From SPGG2 sp964194625 (GTDB taxonomy: Bacteria > Pseudomonadota > Gammaproteobacteria > Acidiferrobacterales > SPGG2), in NCBI GenBank assembly GCA_964194625.1, contig CAXMNC010000230.1, positions 1 through 64,000 of the forward strand: a stretch of 64,000 nt of DNA. Direction: 5' to 3'. A program made the position numbers and the translations under genes. How positions within the stretch are numbered: the first letter of the stretch is position 1; the number at the start of each line of letters is the position of its first letter. Positions 8,976-18,376 of the stretch are shown here, in pieces. The notes below the pieces were generated by a model that was given only the letters and a program-made list of their open reading frames with translations, searched no databases and was not told the origin of the DNA.

Positions 8976-9737
8976 TCAAGTCGATCGTCGGTGTATCGCC
9001 AGGGGACCAAATGCTTGGCACACTGGCATGAGCTGGATGGTATCGATGTTGACATGGGGTGCGCGCGTGACCGCCCAGTGGATAGCGTCGGCGATGTCAT
9101 CAGCCGTTAGAGTCGTGGTACCCGCATAGAACGCATCAACTTTGGATTGATCGCCCTTGTGTCGTGTAGACGAGAATTCGGTGTCGCTCACCATCCCAGG
9201 CACGATCTCGGTAACGCGAATAGGCGTACCAAGCAGGTCTGCACGCAAGTTGGTGCTGAATCGATCGACAAACGCCTTGGTGGCCCCATATACCGCGTTT
9301 CCGGGGGACGGATACTGACCCGCTACCGAGCCGACGTTAATGATGTGACCACGATTGCGTTCGATCATGCCCGGCAGAAGGATATGGGTACCAAATAGCA
9401 GACCCTTCACGTTCGTATCGATCATGGTTTCCCAATCCTTGTAGTCGGTGTGATAGACCGGGTCTCGGCTGAGCGCTAGCCCGGCATTGTTCACGAGCAC
9501 GTCGACGGCGGCGAAAGCCTCTGGCAACTCTCGAATGGCGGTTGCATAAGCAGTGGTATCGCGGATGTCAAAGGCGGCGGTATGCACTCGGCTCGAATCG
9601 AGCTCGTTCTTCAGGGCTTCAAGCCTGTCACTACGGCGACCCGTGAGGATCAACTGCGCACCATCAGACGCGAAACGTCGGGCTGTGGCAGCACCGAAAC
9701 CAGAGGTTGCACCAGTAATAAAGACAGTCAAGTCCAC
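8976..9737 (-). CDS. ydfG: YdfG-type short-chain dehydrogenase (NADP-dependent 3-hydroxy acid dehydrogenase family)
   Basis: A 253-residue classical SDR that tracks E. coli YdfG closely: TGATSGFGAATARRF for NADP binding, ILTGRR for the phosphate-binding arginines, VLVNNAGLALS, DWETMIDTNVKGL, catalytic S in INVGSVAG, YGATK as the YxxxK pair, and the tail HVNIDTIQLMPV. YdfG reduces malonic semialdehyde and oxidises 3-hydroxy acids and L-allo-threonine; the substrate here is inferred. It starts with GTG at 9737, supported by GGAGGG upstream. It is divergent from the ArsR gene, with only about 58 bases between them that include that gene's operator. Confidence 0.9.
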   Translation of the reverse strand: MDLTVFITGATSGFGAATARRFASDGAQLILTGRRSDRLEALKNELDSSRVHTAAFDIRDTTAYATAIRELPEAFAAVDVLVNNAGLALSRDPVYHTDYKDWETMIDTNVKGLLFGTHILLPGMIERNRGHIINVGSVAGQYPSPGNAVYGATKAFVDRFSTNLRADLLGTPIRVTEIVPGMVSDTEFSSTRHKGDQSKVDAFYAGTTTLTADDIADAIHWAVTRAPHVNIDTIQLMPVCQAFGPLAIHRRST

Positions 9738-9770
9738 GTTCCAGGCCCTCCAACTTTTTCATTCTATGGA

Positions 9771-9813
9771 TTGACTTCCCGACCTCAACTAGAATATGGT
9801 TAACCATATGGTT
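9771..9813 (+). promoter_or_regulatory. Promoter-like TTGACT and overlapping palindromic operator at the arsR-type gene start
   Basis: ATATGGTTAACCATAT (9794-9809) is a perfect 16-base palindrome and overlaps a second one, AACCATATGGTT (9802-9813). A TTGACT box at 9771-9776 sits 17 bases before 9794. The gene's first ATG (9796) lies inside the operator and a second in-frame ATG is at 9808. If the -10 element is within the palindrome, the transcript would start near the second ATG, giving a leaderless message and repressor binding on the promoter. The same site could also affect the divergent SDR gene. Confidence 0.6.
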
Positions 9814-10137
9814 AAATATAGAGAACAGGCTTTGGATCAGGTGTTCCAGGCGCTTTCTGATCCAACGCGGCGAGCTATCGTTCAAGCGTTGGTAAAGCGC
9901 GAGCACACGGCCGGTGAACTTGCGACGCCGTTTGATATGTCATTGGCGGCGGTATCCAAGCATCTCAAGCTACTCGAAGAGGCAGGCCTAATGACACGCA
10001 GGATCGAAGGTCGGACCCACTATTGTCACCTCAATCCCAGGGGACTCGAACGCGCACAAGGTTGGCTGTCTTTCTACGAACGCTTCTGGTCGGAACGACT
10101 AGACAAACTAGCTGAAATGATTAACGAAGATGGATGA
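9796..10137 (+). CDS. ArsR-family transcriptional repressor
   Basis: A 113-residue winged-helix regulator: VFQALSDPTRRAIVQAL, AGELATPFDMSLAAVSKHLKLLEEAGLM and RIEGRTHYCHLNP are the helix-turn-helix and wing of ArsR proteins that pair with SRPBCC genes. There is no metal-binding ELCVCD-type motif in the recognition helix, so it is probably not a metal sensor. The protein may start at 9796 or at the in-frame ATG at 9808; both lie within its own likely operator, which argues for autoregulation. The SRPBCC gene follows after nine bases. Confidence 0.9.
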   Translation: MVNHMVKYREQALDQVFQALSDPTRRAIVQALVKREHTAGELATPFDMSLAAVSKHLKLLEEAGLMTRRIEGRTHYCHLNPRGLERAQGWLSFYERFWSERLDKLAEMINEDG

Positions 10138-10146
10138 GAGGCGGAT

Positions 10147-10587
10147 ATGAACGATGCGGACACCCGATTAGTCATTAAACGTACCTTCCAGGCACCGGTG
10201 GACAAGGTATACAAGGCCTGGACGACACCTACCTTGATGCAAGAATGGTTTGCGCCTGGCGACATGACGGTTCCGAGCTTGGAGGCCGATGTGCGTGAAG
10301 GTGGCTCGTATCGCATCACGATGCTAGAGGCGAGCGGCGAGAAACACACTACTTACGGCACCTACAAGGAGGTCGTCCCGGGAAAGCGTCTCGTTCACAC
10401 TTGGCAGTGGGAGGGGTCGGAAGAGGAAACACTGGTGACTATTGAATTTCAGGCGCGTGGCGAACGCACCACCGAGCTTGTGGTCACAGATGAACGCTTT
10501 ACGACCACGCAAGCGAAAGAGGCCCACAACAAGGGCTGGAACGGCTGCCTACAAAACTTCGAGTCCTGGCTCGAAGGCGGATCTTAG
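10147..10587 (+). CDS. SRPBCC (AHSA1-type) ligand-binding domain protein
   Basis: A 146-residue START-like protein. VIKRTFQAPVDKVYKAWTTP, EWFAPGDMTV and the end GWNGCLQNFESWLEGGS are the conserved landmarks of AHSA1-related SRPBCC proteins. These have a large hydrophobic cavity and are thought to bind small ligands. Its position nine bases after the ArsR gene reproduces the very common ArsR-SRPBCC pair, so it is likely co-regulated by that repressor. Its ligand is unknown. Confidence 0.88.
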   Translation: MNDADTRLVIKRTFQAPVDKVYKAWTTPTLMQEWFAPGDMTVPSLEADVREGGSYRITMLEASGEKHTTYGTYKEVVPGKRLVHTWQWEGSEEETLVTIEFQARGERTTELVVTDERFTTTQAKEAHNKGWNGCLQNFESWLEGGS

Positions 10588-10911
10588 ACCCCACGACCTA
10601 CAGATGTTTTGGTAAATCCCATCGCTGGCGCCCAGCGGCGGCCGCCGGCACCGGGTACGGGTTGGGACCACGCTAGGCCACGTTCTCAGCTATACTCTTG
10701 GCAACGCTCAAGGGTTTTGTTCCATGGACTGGGGGTATGGGTCGATTCCATAGCGTGTACGTTCAACGGATGATACTGAGCGTCGATCTACGTTACCCAA
10801 GGGCATATGTATGGCGCATAGCCCAAGCCTGGCCCTGTCCCCAAAACCCTCTTTCTGGAATAGCATGCGCTAGACGCGCGCAATCCGCTTGCTCAAGGAT
10901 GAGGCAAACTC
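10588..10911. other. Intergenic region without supported genes
   Basis: About 320 bases before the HD-GYP gene. I find no coding frame with family similarity, no tRNA and no strong hairpin terminator. It presumably contains the promoter of the HD-GYP gene. Confidence 0.5.
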
Positions 10912-12237
10912 ATGAAAAAGAAGATTGATGTCCGCGACTTAAAGGCGGGGATGTATGTCTACGAGTTGGACCGGCCATGGCGCGATACGCCATTCCCGTT
11001 CCAGGGATTTCAGATCGAGAATGACGAAGCCATCAGCCAGCTTAGACAGCACTGTGAATATGTCTTCATAGATCCCGATCGTAGCCTCGCAACAGTCTCA
11101 CCGATTCAAGCGTGGCGGGCGCCGCGGCCAGTGCGGGCAGAAGGGAAAAAAGGGCCCAAAGCCGAGCTCCACGAGGTTGTCGAAAAGACCACTGCCCATC
11201 GTCCAAGGCGAGTTTATCAAGATCAGACAACGGTCGAAGAGGAGGCTCGATTTATCAAAGAAGCCCACGAGCAGGCTAGCAGCCTGGTTTATTCAGTCAT
11301 GGAGGACGTACAACGCGGTCAGACCTTCGATGTTGGCACCGCTAAGAAGGTAGTGGGTGACATGACGCAGAGCGTGCTGCGGAATCCGGATGCGTTAATT
11401 TGTTTTACCCATTTAAAGAAAAGACATGAATACACGGCCTTACATTCGCTACGCGTGTGTATTCTGGCGCTCGCGTTCGGACGCCACCTGGGATTCGATG
11501 AAGAGGCATTGAACGTGCTCGGTATCGGCGCGCTACTGCACGACGTCGGAAAGATGAAAGTGCCGCTGGAGATATTAAACAAACCCGGCAAGCTCACTGA
11601 GCATGAGTCGCGCATTATGAGGAACCACGTGCCATACGGGGTTGGTGTGCTAGAACGAGCTAAAGGTATCGCCAAAAAAGCCATTGAGGTCGCACGTCTA
11701 CACCACGAGCGCTGTGACGGGACCGGATATATGGACAAACTCAAGGGAGACCAGATCAGCGAGTTTGGATTAATAGGTGCGATCGTCGATGTCTACGACG
11801 CAATCACTAGCGACCGACCTTATGGTCATGGCATCGCGACCCTCGATGCGTTGAACAAGATGTACGCCTGGCGACAAACACAGTTTCATCCCCGTCTGGT
11901 GGAGCAATTTATTCAGTGCATGGGTATTTTCCCAATCGGCAGCCTCGTTAGACTAAACAGCCATGACATCGGTGTGGTGAAAACGATGAATCGTGCCCAA
12001 CGGCTTAAGCCACAGGTGGTGCTCGTCCTCAAACCCGATAAAACGCACCACCCCTTCAGAAGAACGGTTGACCTCGCCCATGAAACAAACGGTCGAGGCC
12101 AGCCCTACGAAATAACAAAGGTTCTCCCCGCTGGCTTATATGGGGTCCAGCCGGTGGACTACTTGCCGATTGCGGCCATGGCGCAACCGTCGCCGACGCC
12201 CGTCGGGCAGCATGGGGCACGGCAGCGAAGCATCTAG
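10912..12237 (+). CDS. DUF3391 + HD-GYP-type protein with altered GYP motif
   Basis: A 441-residue cytoplasmic protein. Residues about 1-60 are the DUF3391 cap (DLKAGMYVYELDRPW). The HD-GYP domain spans about 150-350, with HD at 210-211 in LLHDVGK, HVPYGVGVLE, and HHERCDGTGYMDKLKGDQIS. The canonical HHExxDGxGYP is present except that proline is methionine (GYM, residues 272-274). HD-GYP enzymes hydrolyse cyclic-di-GMP; the metal ligands (H, HD, H, HH, D) appear retained, so catalysis may survive, while interaction with GGDEF partners, attributed to GYP, may be changed. It ends with a PilZ-sized tail of unclear fold. Transcribed alone. Confidence 0.88.
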   Translation: MKKKIDVRDLKAGMYVYELDRPWRDTPFPFQGFQIENDEAISQLRQHCEYVFIDPDRSLATVSPIQAWRAPRPVRAEGKKGPKAELHEVVEKTTAHRPRRVYQDQTTVEEEARFIKEAHEQASSLVYSVMEDVQRGQTFDVGTAKKVVGDMTQSVLRNPDALICFTHLKKRHEYTALHSLRVCILALAFGRHLGFDEEALNVLGIGALLHDVGKMKVPLEILNKPGKLTEHESRIMRNHVPYGVGVLERAKGIAKKAIEVARLHHERCDGTGYMDKLKGDQISEFGLIGAIVDVYDAITSDRPYGHGIATLDALNKMYAWRQTQFHPRLVEQFIQCMGIFPIGSLVRLNSHDIGVVKTMNRAQRLKPQVVLVLKPDKTHHPFRRTVDLAHETNGRGQPYEITKVLPAGLYGVQPVDYLPIAAMAQPSPTPVGQHGARQRSI

Positions 12238-12316
12238 GACCGAAGCCGCTTTAACGCGTTGTCGCTAGGCAACCGCGTGTACGGCGTCATGTCCAGGGGG
12301 CATAATTGCAACTTGG

Positions 12317-14671
12317 ATGGAATGCGGTGCAGGACATGATGCTAGCGCAAGAAAAGCGATGAACGACGAGTCGTCGGGTTGGAGGCAAACTTCTATGGGG
12401 GGCGGGTTGCAGTGTCAACCGTTGGTGTCAGCGATTGCGCCGCATGAGTTAGGGGTTGCAACACTAACACCGGTTGGAGATTTCGAGGCTGGTGCCTACC
12501 AAACCTTTACCCTTATATACACCGCGGGTAAGTATGGCATCGATGACTCGGGGTCACTTCGGGTATGTTTTCGTTTCGCGTCTGACCAAAGCCGCCCCCA
12601 ATTCGAGGATCCTGCTCGCGTCGGATACACGACGATTAGTGCTTCCAATGATGCAGTTTTGCAGTATCGCTATGATCCCAAAGGCAATGTGCGGCCTTGG
12701 GATCGAACGCTCTATATCAAGGTCGTCCATGGCTTTTTGCGCGACGGCGATACCATAACGATACGATTCGGTGACACCTCCAAGGGATCGCCGGGCATGC
12801 GCCTGCAGACCTTTTGTGAAGACACCTTCCAGTTCCATGTACTTGTGGATCCCATCGCCACCTATAGCTATCAACCCTTGCCCGTGCAGTCGTCGATCCG
12901 GATCGTGGCGGGTGCGCCCAAATGTTGGGTGGCGGTATTACCCACGCTGCGTCGTGTGGGTGACGCCTTTGCACTTAAGCTCAAGGTCGAAGACAAGTGG
13001 GGCAATCCTTCAGACAAGGTCGATACCGAGATCTATCTCGCGTCAAACCTTGCGTTGCAGGGTCTACCGGAACTGGTTCGCTTTAGGCCGGGTGAATTCG
13101 CCCATGTTGTCGACGACATCACAAGCCAAGAACCCGGCGATCTCGTTATTACCGTCAAGCGTAAAAATGGCGATCTTCTAGCAGAAAGCAACCCGTTGCG
13201 ACTCGTGGGCGCTGCGGATTTGCTGCCATATTGGGCCGATTTGCACGGCCAATCAGAAGAGACCATCGGTACCAATAGTGCCCGCCAATATTTCGAATTC
13301 GCGCACGATAAAGCCTTCGTAGACGCCACGGGTCACCAAGGTAACGACTTCCAAATAACGAATGAGTTTTGGGCCGAACTCGACCGGCTTAGCGCCGAGT
13401 TTAACGAGCCTGGCCGATTTGTGACCTTGCCCGGCTACGAGTGGTCCGGCAATACCGGCCTTGGCGGCGATCGTAATGTTTACTTCACCCAAGAAGGACG
13501 ACAAATCAGGCGCTCTTCGCATGCGTTGGTCCCTGATCGTAGCGATCTGCACACGGATGCAAATACTGCTGGCGAACTGTTTCAGGCATTCGCACGAACC
13601 GACGAAGACGTGGTGTGTTTTGCGCATTGTGGCGGTCGCTATGCCGACGTGAAGCTCGCCCACGACGGTCTCTTTGAGCACTCCATGGAAGTGCACTCGT
13701 CTTGGGGTACGTTCGAATGGTTGGTGCAGGACGCATTTGAGATGGGCTATCGGGTCGGTATTGTCGCCAATTCTGATGGTCACAAGGGTCGGCCCGGCAG
13801 TAGCTATCCCGGCGCCTCGCTTTTCGGTGCCATTGGCGGACTCACGTGTTTACTCATGCCGGCGTTAACTCGAGATGAATTGGTGCAGTGCCTGCGTCGC
13901 CGTCGCCACTATGCAACGACGGGTGGGCGCATGGTCATCGATGTCACAGCGGAATTTCCTCAGGGTGGCACGCGCTATCATGACGATCCTGCGCTAGTAG
14001 ACTCAAAAGGCGAGCCGGCAACTACAGCTATGATGGGCGACATCGTGCAATTGTCGCGCGGCGATGTCACCCTGAAGGTAGACATACTCGCATCGGCACC
14101 GATTGAACGCTTGGAAATCTTCAACGGGCTTGAATCGCTCGAAACGGTGCGAGCTCATACGCCAGCCGAACTGGGCAACCGGATCCGCGTGGTGTGGGAA
14201 GGCGCCGAGTACCGTGGTCGTTTCCGGCAGGTGATCTGGGACGGGGAGGCGACGGTGTCAGATAATCGTATCCTCGATGCGCGTCCGATTAACTTTCTCA
14301 ACCGGGAAAAAACCCTCGAAATTGTCGGTGACAACGGGCTCGCCTGGCGCGCCCTGACCACCGGGAATATCGGCGGCTTTGATGTATGGCTCGATGATCC
14401 TTACGGCGGCACGCTTAAGCTCGAAACCCCAGTTATTAAATGCGGCATACCGTTAGAGGATATTGGGTTCGATGATGAGGTTATCGATAATTCAGGTGTG
14501 TTGCCGCGATTTGTCCGTATTTTTCGTCTACCGACAGACAATCCCCATCGTACCCTGCGAATTCAGCGTACCATCAACATAGTGCCCGATCGCGACAATC
14601 CGATCTTTATCAAGCTCACACAGGAAGATGGCCATATCGCTTGGACCAGCCCGATCTACTTTTTTCGCTGA
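12317..14671 (+). CDS. DUF3604-family protein (PHP-like metal-dependent domain)
   Basis: A 784-residue soluble protein without a clear signal peptide. The N-terminal 300 residues look like beta-sandwich modules (IVKRK, VEDKWGNPSD). From about residue 308 the DUF3604 signatures appear: PYWADLHGQSEETIGTN, LPGYEWSGNTGLGGDRNVYF, CFAHCGGRYAD, EVHSSWGTFEWLVQ and GIVANSDGHKGRPG. The DLHG, AHCGG and SDGHKG motifs resemble the metal-binding histidines and aspartates of PHP-type phosphoesterases; the reaction of DUF3604 proteins is not established as far as I know. The start could be 12317 or 12359; neither has a good RBS. Confidence 0.8.
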   Translation: MECGAGHDASARKAMNDESSGWRQTSMGGGLQCQPLVSAIAPHELGVATLTPVGDFEAGAYQTFTLIYTAGKYGIDDSGSLRVCFRFASDQSRPQFEDPARVGYTTISASNDAVLQYRYDPKGNVRPWDRTLYIKVVHGFLRDGDTITIRFGDTSKGSPGMRLQTFCEDTFQFHVLVDPIATYSYQPLPVQSSIRIVAGAPKCWVAVLPTLRRVGDAFALKLKVEDKWGNPSDKVDTEIYLASNLALQGLPELVRFRPGEFAHVVDDITSQEPGDLVITVKRKNGDLLAESNPLRLVGAADLLPYWADLHGQSEETIGTNSARQYFEFAHDKAFVDATGHQGNDFQITNEFWAELDRLSAEFNEPGRFVTLPGYEWSGNTGLGGDRNVYFTQEGRQIRRSSHALVPDRSDLHTDANTAGELFQAFARTDEDVVCFAHCGGRYADVKLAHDGLFEHSMEVHSSWGTFEWLVQDAFEMGYRVGIVANSDGHKGRPGSSYPGASLFGAIGGLTCLLMPALTRDELVQCLRRRRHYATTGGRMVIDVTAEFPQGGTRYHDDPALVDSKGEPATTAMMGDIVQLSRGDVTLKVDILASAPIERLEIFNGLESLETVRAHTPAELGNRIRVVWEGAEYRGRFRQVIWDGEATVSDNRILDARPINFLNREKTLEIVGDNGLAWRALTTGNIGGFDVWLDDPYGGTLKLETPVIKCGIPLEDIGFDDEVIDNSGVLPRFVRIFRLPTDNPHRTLRIQRTINIVPDRDNPIFIKLTQEDGHIAWTSPIYFFR

Positions 14672-14807
14672 ACTCCCCAGCCTGCTATTTGTCTACCTGA
14701 ATCAACGAGTTACGTCACCGTTAGTATCGAATCTTCCCAAACGCGTTTGCCGATGGTTTACTGTCCATTGACAAGGCCAGAAAGAATGCTGAATGCAAGG
14801 AGGGGCC

Positions 14808-15098
14808 ATGCACGTGCGTTTGGTGACACTCAAACTCAAGCCGGGGAGCATGTCGACGGCAGCGAAGCTGGCTGATCATGCGGCTTCGGAAATAAGACGT
14901 CTGAAGGGGTTCAAAAACGTAACGTTCTTTGGCAACAGCGAGACCGGCGAATACGGCAGCTTGAGTCTTTGGGAAACGGAGGAAGACGCCGAGGCCGTAA
15001 GCAAAGCGACTGGGCTTCAGATCCGTGACGTTGTTGGCGATCTTCTCACAGAACGACCAACGGTTCGTATCTGCGAAGTCTACGGACCTAAAGAGTGA
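14808..15098 (+). CDS. Antibiotic-biosynthesis-monooxygenase-fold (ABM-like) small protein
   Basis: A 96-residue ferredoxin-like protein (MHVRLVTLKLKPGSM at the start, GSLSLWETEEDAEAV in the middle, VRICEVYGPKE at the end), the layout of ABM/dimeric alpha-beta barrel proteins. AAGGAGG six bases before the ATG at 14808 fixes the start. Function unknown; such proteins include cofactor-free monooxygenases and stress-associated binders. It converges with ppk1. Confidence 0.7.
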   Translation: MHVRLVTLKLKPGSMSTAAKLADHAASEIRRLKGFKNVTFFGNSETGEYGSLSLWETEEDAEAVSKATGLQIRDVVGDLLTERPTVRICEVYGPKE

Positions 15099-15127
15099 GC
15101 CGGAGCAGCAAGTGCGAGCGGCAGTGA

Positions 15128-17389
15128 CTACTTGATATTCCGGCGCCCAATCCCTTGCGGTTTGCGCCGCTTGAGTCGCTGCGACGCCTTCAAGCGTTCA
15201 TCGGCAAGCTGAACCAACGTTTCCTGACTACCCTTACTGTTCTCTTCGCTCGGTCGCCGTTGCACATAGGTGCCATCCGAGCGCATATCCCATGCATTGC
15301 GATGGTCAGCGAGGTGAGTGTCGAGAATCTTTCGCAGTTCCGCCCGCAAGTCCGCATCTTCCACCGGTGCTAACACTTCCACGCGGTGCTCTAAATTGCG
15401 CATCATGATGTCGGCCGAGCCAATATAAAATTCTTCGTCACCCCCATTTCGGAAATAGTAGATGCGACTATGTTCAAGAAACCGACCAATGATACTGATA
15501 ACGTGCACGTTGTCAGACAGGCTGGGGATACCCGGTCGCAACCGGCAGGAATCGCGCACAATGAGATCCACTCGTACACCAGCCTGTGAAGCCCGGTAGA
15601 GCGCTTTGGTAATGTCAACGTCTTCCAAGGCATTCATCTTGAATTGGATTAAGCCAGGCGATTTCTCTGAGTGCGAATCGATCTCACGTTTAATTTTCTT
15701 TAGTAACGATCGCTTCAACATCTTCGGCGCCGGCAAAATCTTGCGGTAGTCACGTTTGGGTGTATAGCCTGTGGTGAGATAATTGAAGAGTTCGGTCAGG
15801 TCTCGCCCAATCGTCTCATCGCAGGTCAGCAATCCAAGATCGGTATACAGTCTAGCGGTGCCGGCATGATAGTTGCCCGTACCAACATGGGCGTATAAGC
15901 GAAGCCCATTGTAATCGTTGCGAACGACGAGAATGGCCTTGCAGTGTGTCTTTAGGCCGACCACGCCGTAAGTGACATGGATACCCGCTTCCTCCATGCG
16001 ACTTGCCCACCGAATGTTGGCTGCCTCATCGAATCTTGCCTTTAGCTCTACTGCGACCGCAACTTGCTTACCGTTTCTCGCAGCATCGATAAGGTAATCG
16101 ATTACCTTGGTGTCGGCGGACGTACGGTAGAGGGCCATCTTGATTGCTCTCACCTTAGGATCTCGACTTGCTTCTTTTAAGAAACGTTCAACCGACGTAG
16201 AAAATGACTCATAAGGATGTTGTAGCAAGATCGAACCGACCTCGCGAATGATGTAAAAGATACTTCGCGAATCAACTAACTTTGGGTGATCGAGCGGCCG
16301 GTGTGGGGGGTCGTGAAGCAATGGCCCGTCAAGCGCGCTCAACTCAAACAGGTCTCGCATCGCCATCATACCTTCGGTTTCGAACACATCGGCCGCTTTG
16401 TCTAAGCCCAGCTCTGCCGCCAGCATGCCGCGACGGTCTGAGTCCATATCCTTTTGCACAACTACGCGAACAATCCTTGCAAACTTTCGGCCGCGCACTT
16501 CGGATTCGATCATTGCTAATAGATCTTCCGCCCGATCTTCGTCGCGCGATGTGCTGGCATTTCGGGTTACATGGAATACTTCGCAGGCCTCGATCTGCAT
16601 TTTGGGAAACAATAAATCGAGATTATGAGACATGACCTGTTCTAACGGGACCAACCGCTTGGAATCACTGACTCGCAGGAAACGCGGAATACCTGAACCT
16701 ACCGGCACTTTAACGCGCGCGCGGTGCCGCTCTTCGTCATTATGGTAGTGCAAGGTGACCAACAGATTGAGCGAGAGATTGGAAATAAACGGGAATGGAT
16801 GAGCTGGATCCACCGCTTGTGGCGTTACCAGCGGAAAAATGTTCTTTAAGTAAATATTACGCAACTCCTCTTGCTCGTCTTTCTTGAGCGTGTCGTAGGC
16901 GACCACATGGATTCCGTGTTCCCGAAGCGCTTTCAGTAGTTTTGGGAGCAGCGCATCCTTTTGTGCCTCTATTTCGCGCACGACGGCGCAGCATTCCTCA
17001 ATCTGTTGCTGCGGGGTGCGGCCATCCACGGTTAGATCGCGCAACCCAGCGCCGACTTGCTGTTTAAGACCACCGATGCGTTTCATGAAAAACTCATCAA
17101 GATTAGAACTTACGATGGCCATGAACTTCATGCGTTCGAGCAGTGGCGTACGGTTGTCTTGAGCCTCGTTTAATACGCGGCGATTGAATTCCAACCACGT
17201 CAACTCGCGATTCAAATAGAGGGCCGGAGAGGTGAAGTCGATTTTCTCCTTGGCCTTCTTTTCGGGCCGCACCTTATCTGTTATGCGCTTGCTGGTGTCA
17301 GCCTTGCTATCTTTACCAGGTTTCTGAACCGTGGTAGGTGGTCTTGCATCTGCTACCGACGTCAGCGTAGCCGGTACTTTAGTCGTCAT
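15128..17389 (-). CDS. ppk1: Polyphosphate kinase 1
   Basis: A 753-residue PPK1, which reversibly moves the terminal phosphate of ATP onto polyphosphate. After a charged N-terminal extension of about 50 residues come the N domain (LYLNRELTWLEFNRRVL), the head, and the two catalytic C domains. GVVGLKTHCKAILVVR contains the histidine that becomes phosphorylated, HVGTGNYHAGTARLYTDLGL follows, and SADIMMRNLEHRVEVLAPV is the conserved C-terminal block. The start at 17389 has GAGGA upstream. It lies 66 bases downstream of ppk2 on the same strand, so the two are probably one operon. Confidence 0.97.
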   Translation of the reverse strand: MTTKVPATLTSVADARPPTTVQKPGKDSKADTSKRITDKVRPEKKAKEKIDFTSPALYLNRELTWLEFNRRVLNEAQDNRTPLLERMKFMAIVSSNLDEFFMKRIGGLKQQVGAGLRDLTVDGRTPQQQIEECCAVVREIEAQKDALLPKLLKALREHGIHVVAYDTLKKDEQEELRNIYLKNIFPLVTPQAVDPAHPFPFISNLSLNLLVTLHYHNDEERHRARVKVPVGSGIPRFLRVSDSKRLVPLEQVMSHNLDLLFPKMQIEACEVFHVTRNASTSRDEDRAEDLLAMIESEVRGRKFARIVRVVVQKDMDSDRRGMLAAELGLDKAADVFETEGMMAMRDLFELSALDGPLLHDPPHRPLDHPKLVDSRSIFYIIREVGSILLQHPYESFSTSVERFLKEASRDPKVRAIKMALYRTSADTKVIDYLIDAARNGKQVAVAVELKARFDEAANIRWASRMEEAGIHVTYGVVGLKTHCKAILVVRNDYNGLRLYAHVGTGNYHAGTARLYTDLGLLTCDETIGRDLTELFNYLTTGYTPKRDYRKILPAPKMLKRSLLKKIKREIDSHSEKSPGLIQFKMNALEDVDITKALYRASQAGVRVDLIVRDSCRLRPGIPSLSDNVHVISIIGRFLEHSRIYYFRNGGDEEFYIGSADIMMRNLEHRVEVLAPVEDADLRAELRKILDTHLADHRNAWDMRSDGTYVQRRPSEENSKGSQETLVQLADERLKASQRLKRRKPQGIGRRNIK

Positions 17390-17455
17390 GAATTTGTGTC
17401 CTCAACATTCGCGAGTTGGCCCGATATGGACATTGAACCTGGTTGCGTGCCCCAA

Positions 17456-18370
17456 TCAGTGAACTTCGGGCACGAAGTTTTGATCCGTGAGCGGCGGCCG
17501 TACGTAGCCCTGTGCTTCTTGACGTGGCGGCAACTCGATCGCCGGCGGTGTCAGGTCTTGGTAGGGGATCAGGCTCAGCAAGTGCTTGATACAATTTAGG
17601 CGCGCGTGCTTCTTCACATCCGCGTTTACGACACTCCAAGGCGCTTGCTTGATATCGGTGTGGGCAAACATGGTGTCTTTGGCTTTGGAGTATTCCACCC
17701 AGCGCTTGCGCGACTGCAGATCCATGGGGCTTAACTTCCAGCGGCGGGTCGGATCTTTGATGCGATTCTGGAAACGCCGCTCCTGCTCTTCGTCGCTGAC
17801 CGAAAACCAATACTTAATCAGTTGAATACCGGAACGCACCAGCATACGCTCGAATTCCGGGCAACTACGCATGAATTCCTGATATTCGTCGTCGGTGCAG
17901 AATCCCATCACCCGTTCGACGTTGGCGCGGTTGTACCAACTGCGGTCAAGCAACACCATCTCGCCGGCGGCGGGGAGATGCGCAACATAACGTTGGAAGT
18001 ACCACTGGGTCTTCTCGCGCTCGGTGGGCGCGGGTAGTGCTACGACCCGGCAGATGCGAGGGCTCAGGCTTTGGCTAATACGCTTGATGACACCACCCTT
18101 ACCGGCAGCATCCCGTCCTTCGAAGATGACAACAACACGCAGACCCTCATGTTTGATCCATTCTTGCAGTTTGACGAGCTCGATCTGTAGCTTGGCGAGC
18201 TCTTTCTCGTAGTCTTTGTTTTTTATCTTCTTGGATTTTTCCTTCTTGCCAGTGGCTTTGGCCGCTTCTTCCGCAAACCATTTTTTGGCTTTACTGACCT
18301 TAGGCTGCTTGTTGTCCTTGTTCTTCTTCTTTTCGTGGGCGTCTTTCGTGTCTGAGCGCTTGTTTCCCAT
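17456..18370 (-). CDS. ppk2: Polyphosphate kinase 2 family protein
   Basis: A 304-residue single-domain PPK2. A lysine-rich N-terminal tail (residues 1-60) precedes the P-loop kinase domain with Walker A EGRDAAGKGG (84-93), the lid arginines after it, and LDRSWYNR (141-148) as the Walker B region. PPK2 enzymes use polyphosphate to phosphorylate nucleoside mono- or diphosphates; the class cannot be fixed by eye. The ATG at 18370 is preferred because GAGGG stands six bases upstream; TTG at 18376 is an alternative. The RBS lies in a 9-bp hairpin (see next entry). First gene of the ppk2-ppk1 operon. Confidence 0.95.
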   Translation of the reverse strand: MGNKRSDTKDAHEKKKNKDNKQPKVSKAKKWFAEEAAKATGKKEKSKKIKNKDYEKELAKLQIELVKLQEWIKHEGLRVVVIFEGRDAAGKGGVIKRISQSLSPRICRVVALPAPTEREKTQWYFQRYVAHLPAAGEMVLLDRSWYNRANVERVMGFCTDDEYQEFMRSCPEFERMLVRSGIQLIKYWFSVSDEEQERRFQNRIKDPTRRWKLSPMDLQSRKRWVEYSKAKDTMFAHTDIKQAPWSVVNADVKKHARLNCIKHLLSLIPYQDLTPPAIELPPRQEAQGYVRPPLTDQNFVPEVH

Positions 18371-18376
18371 TCTCAA

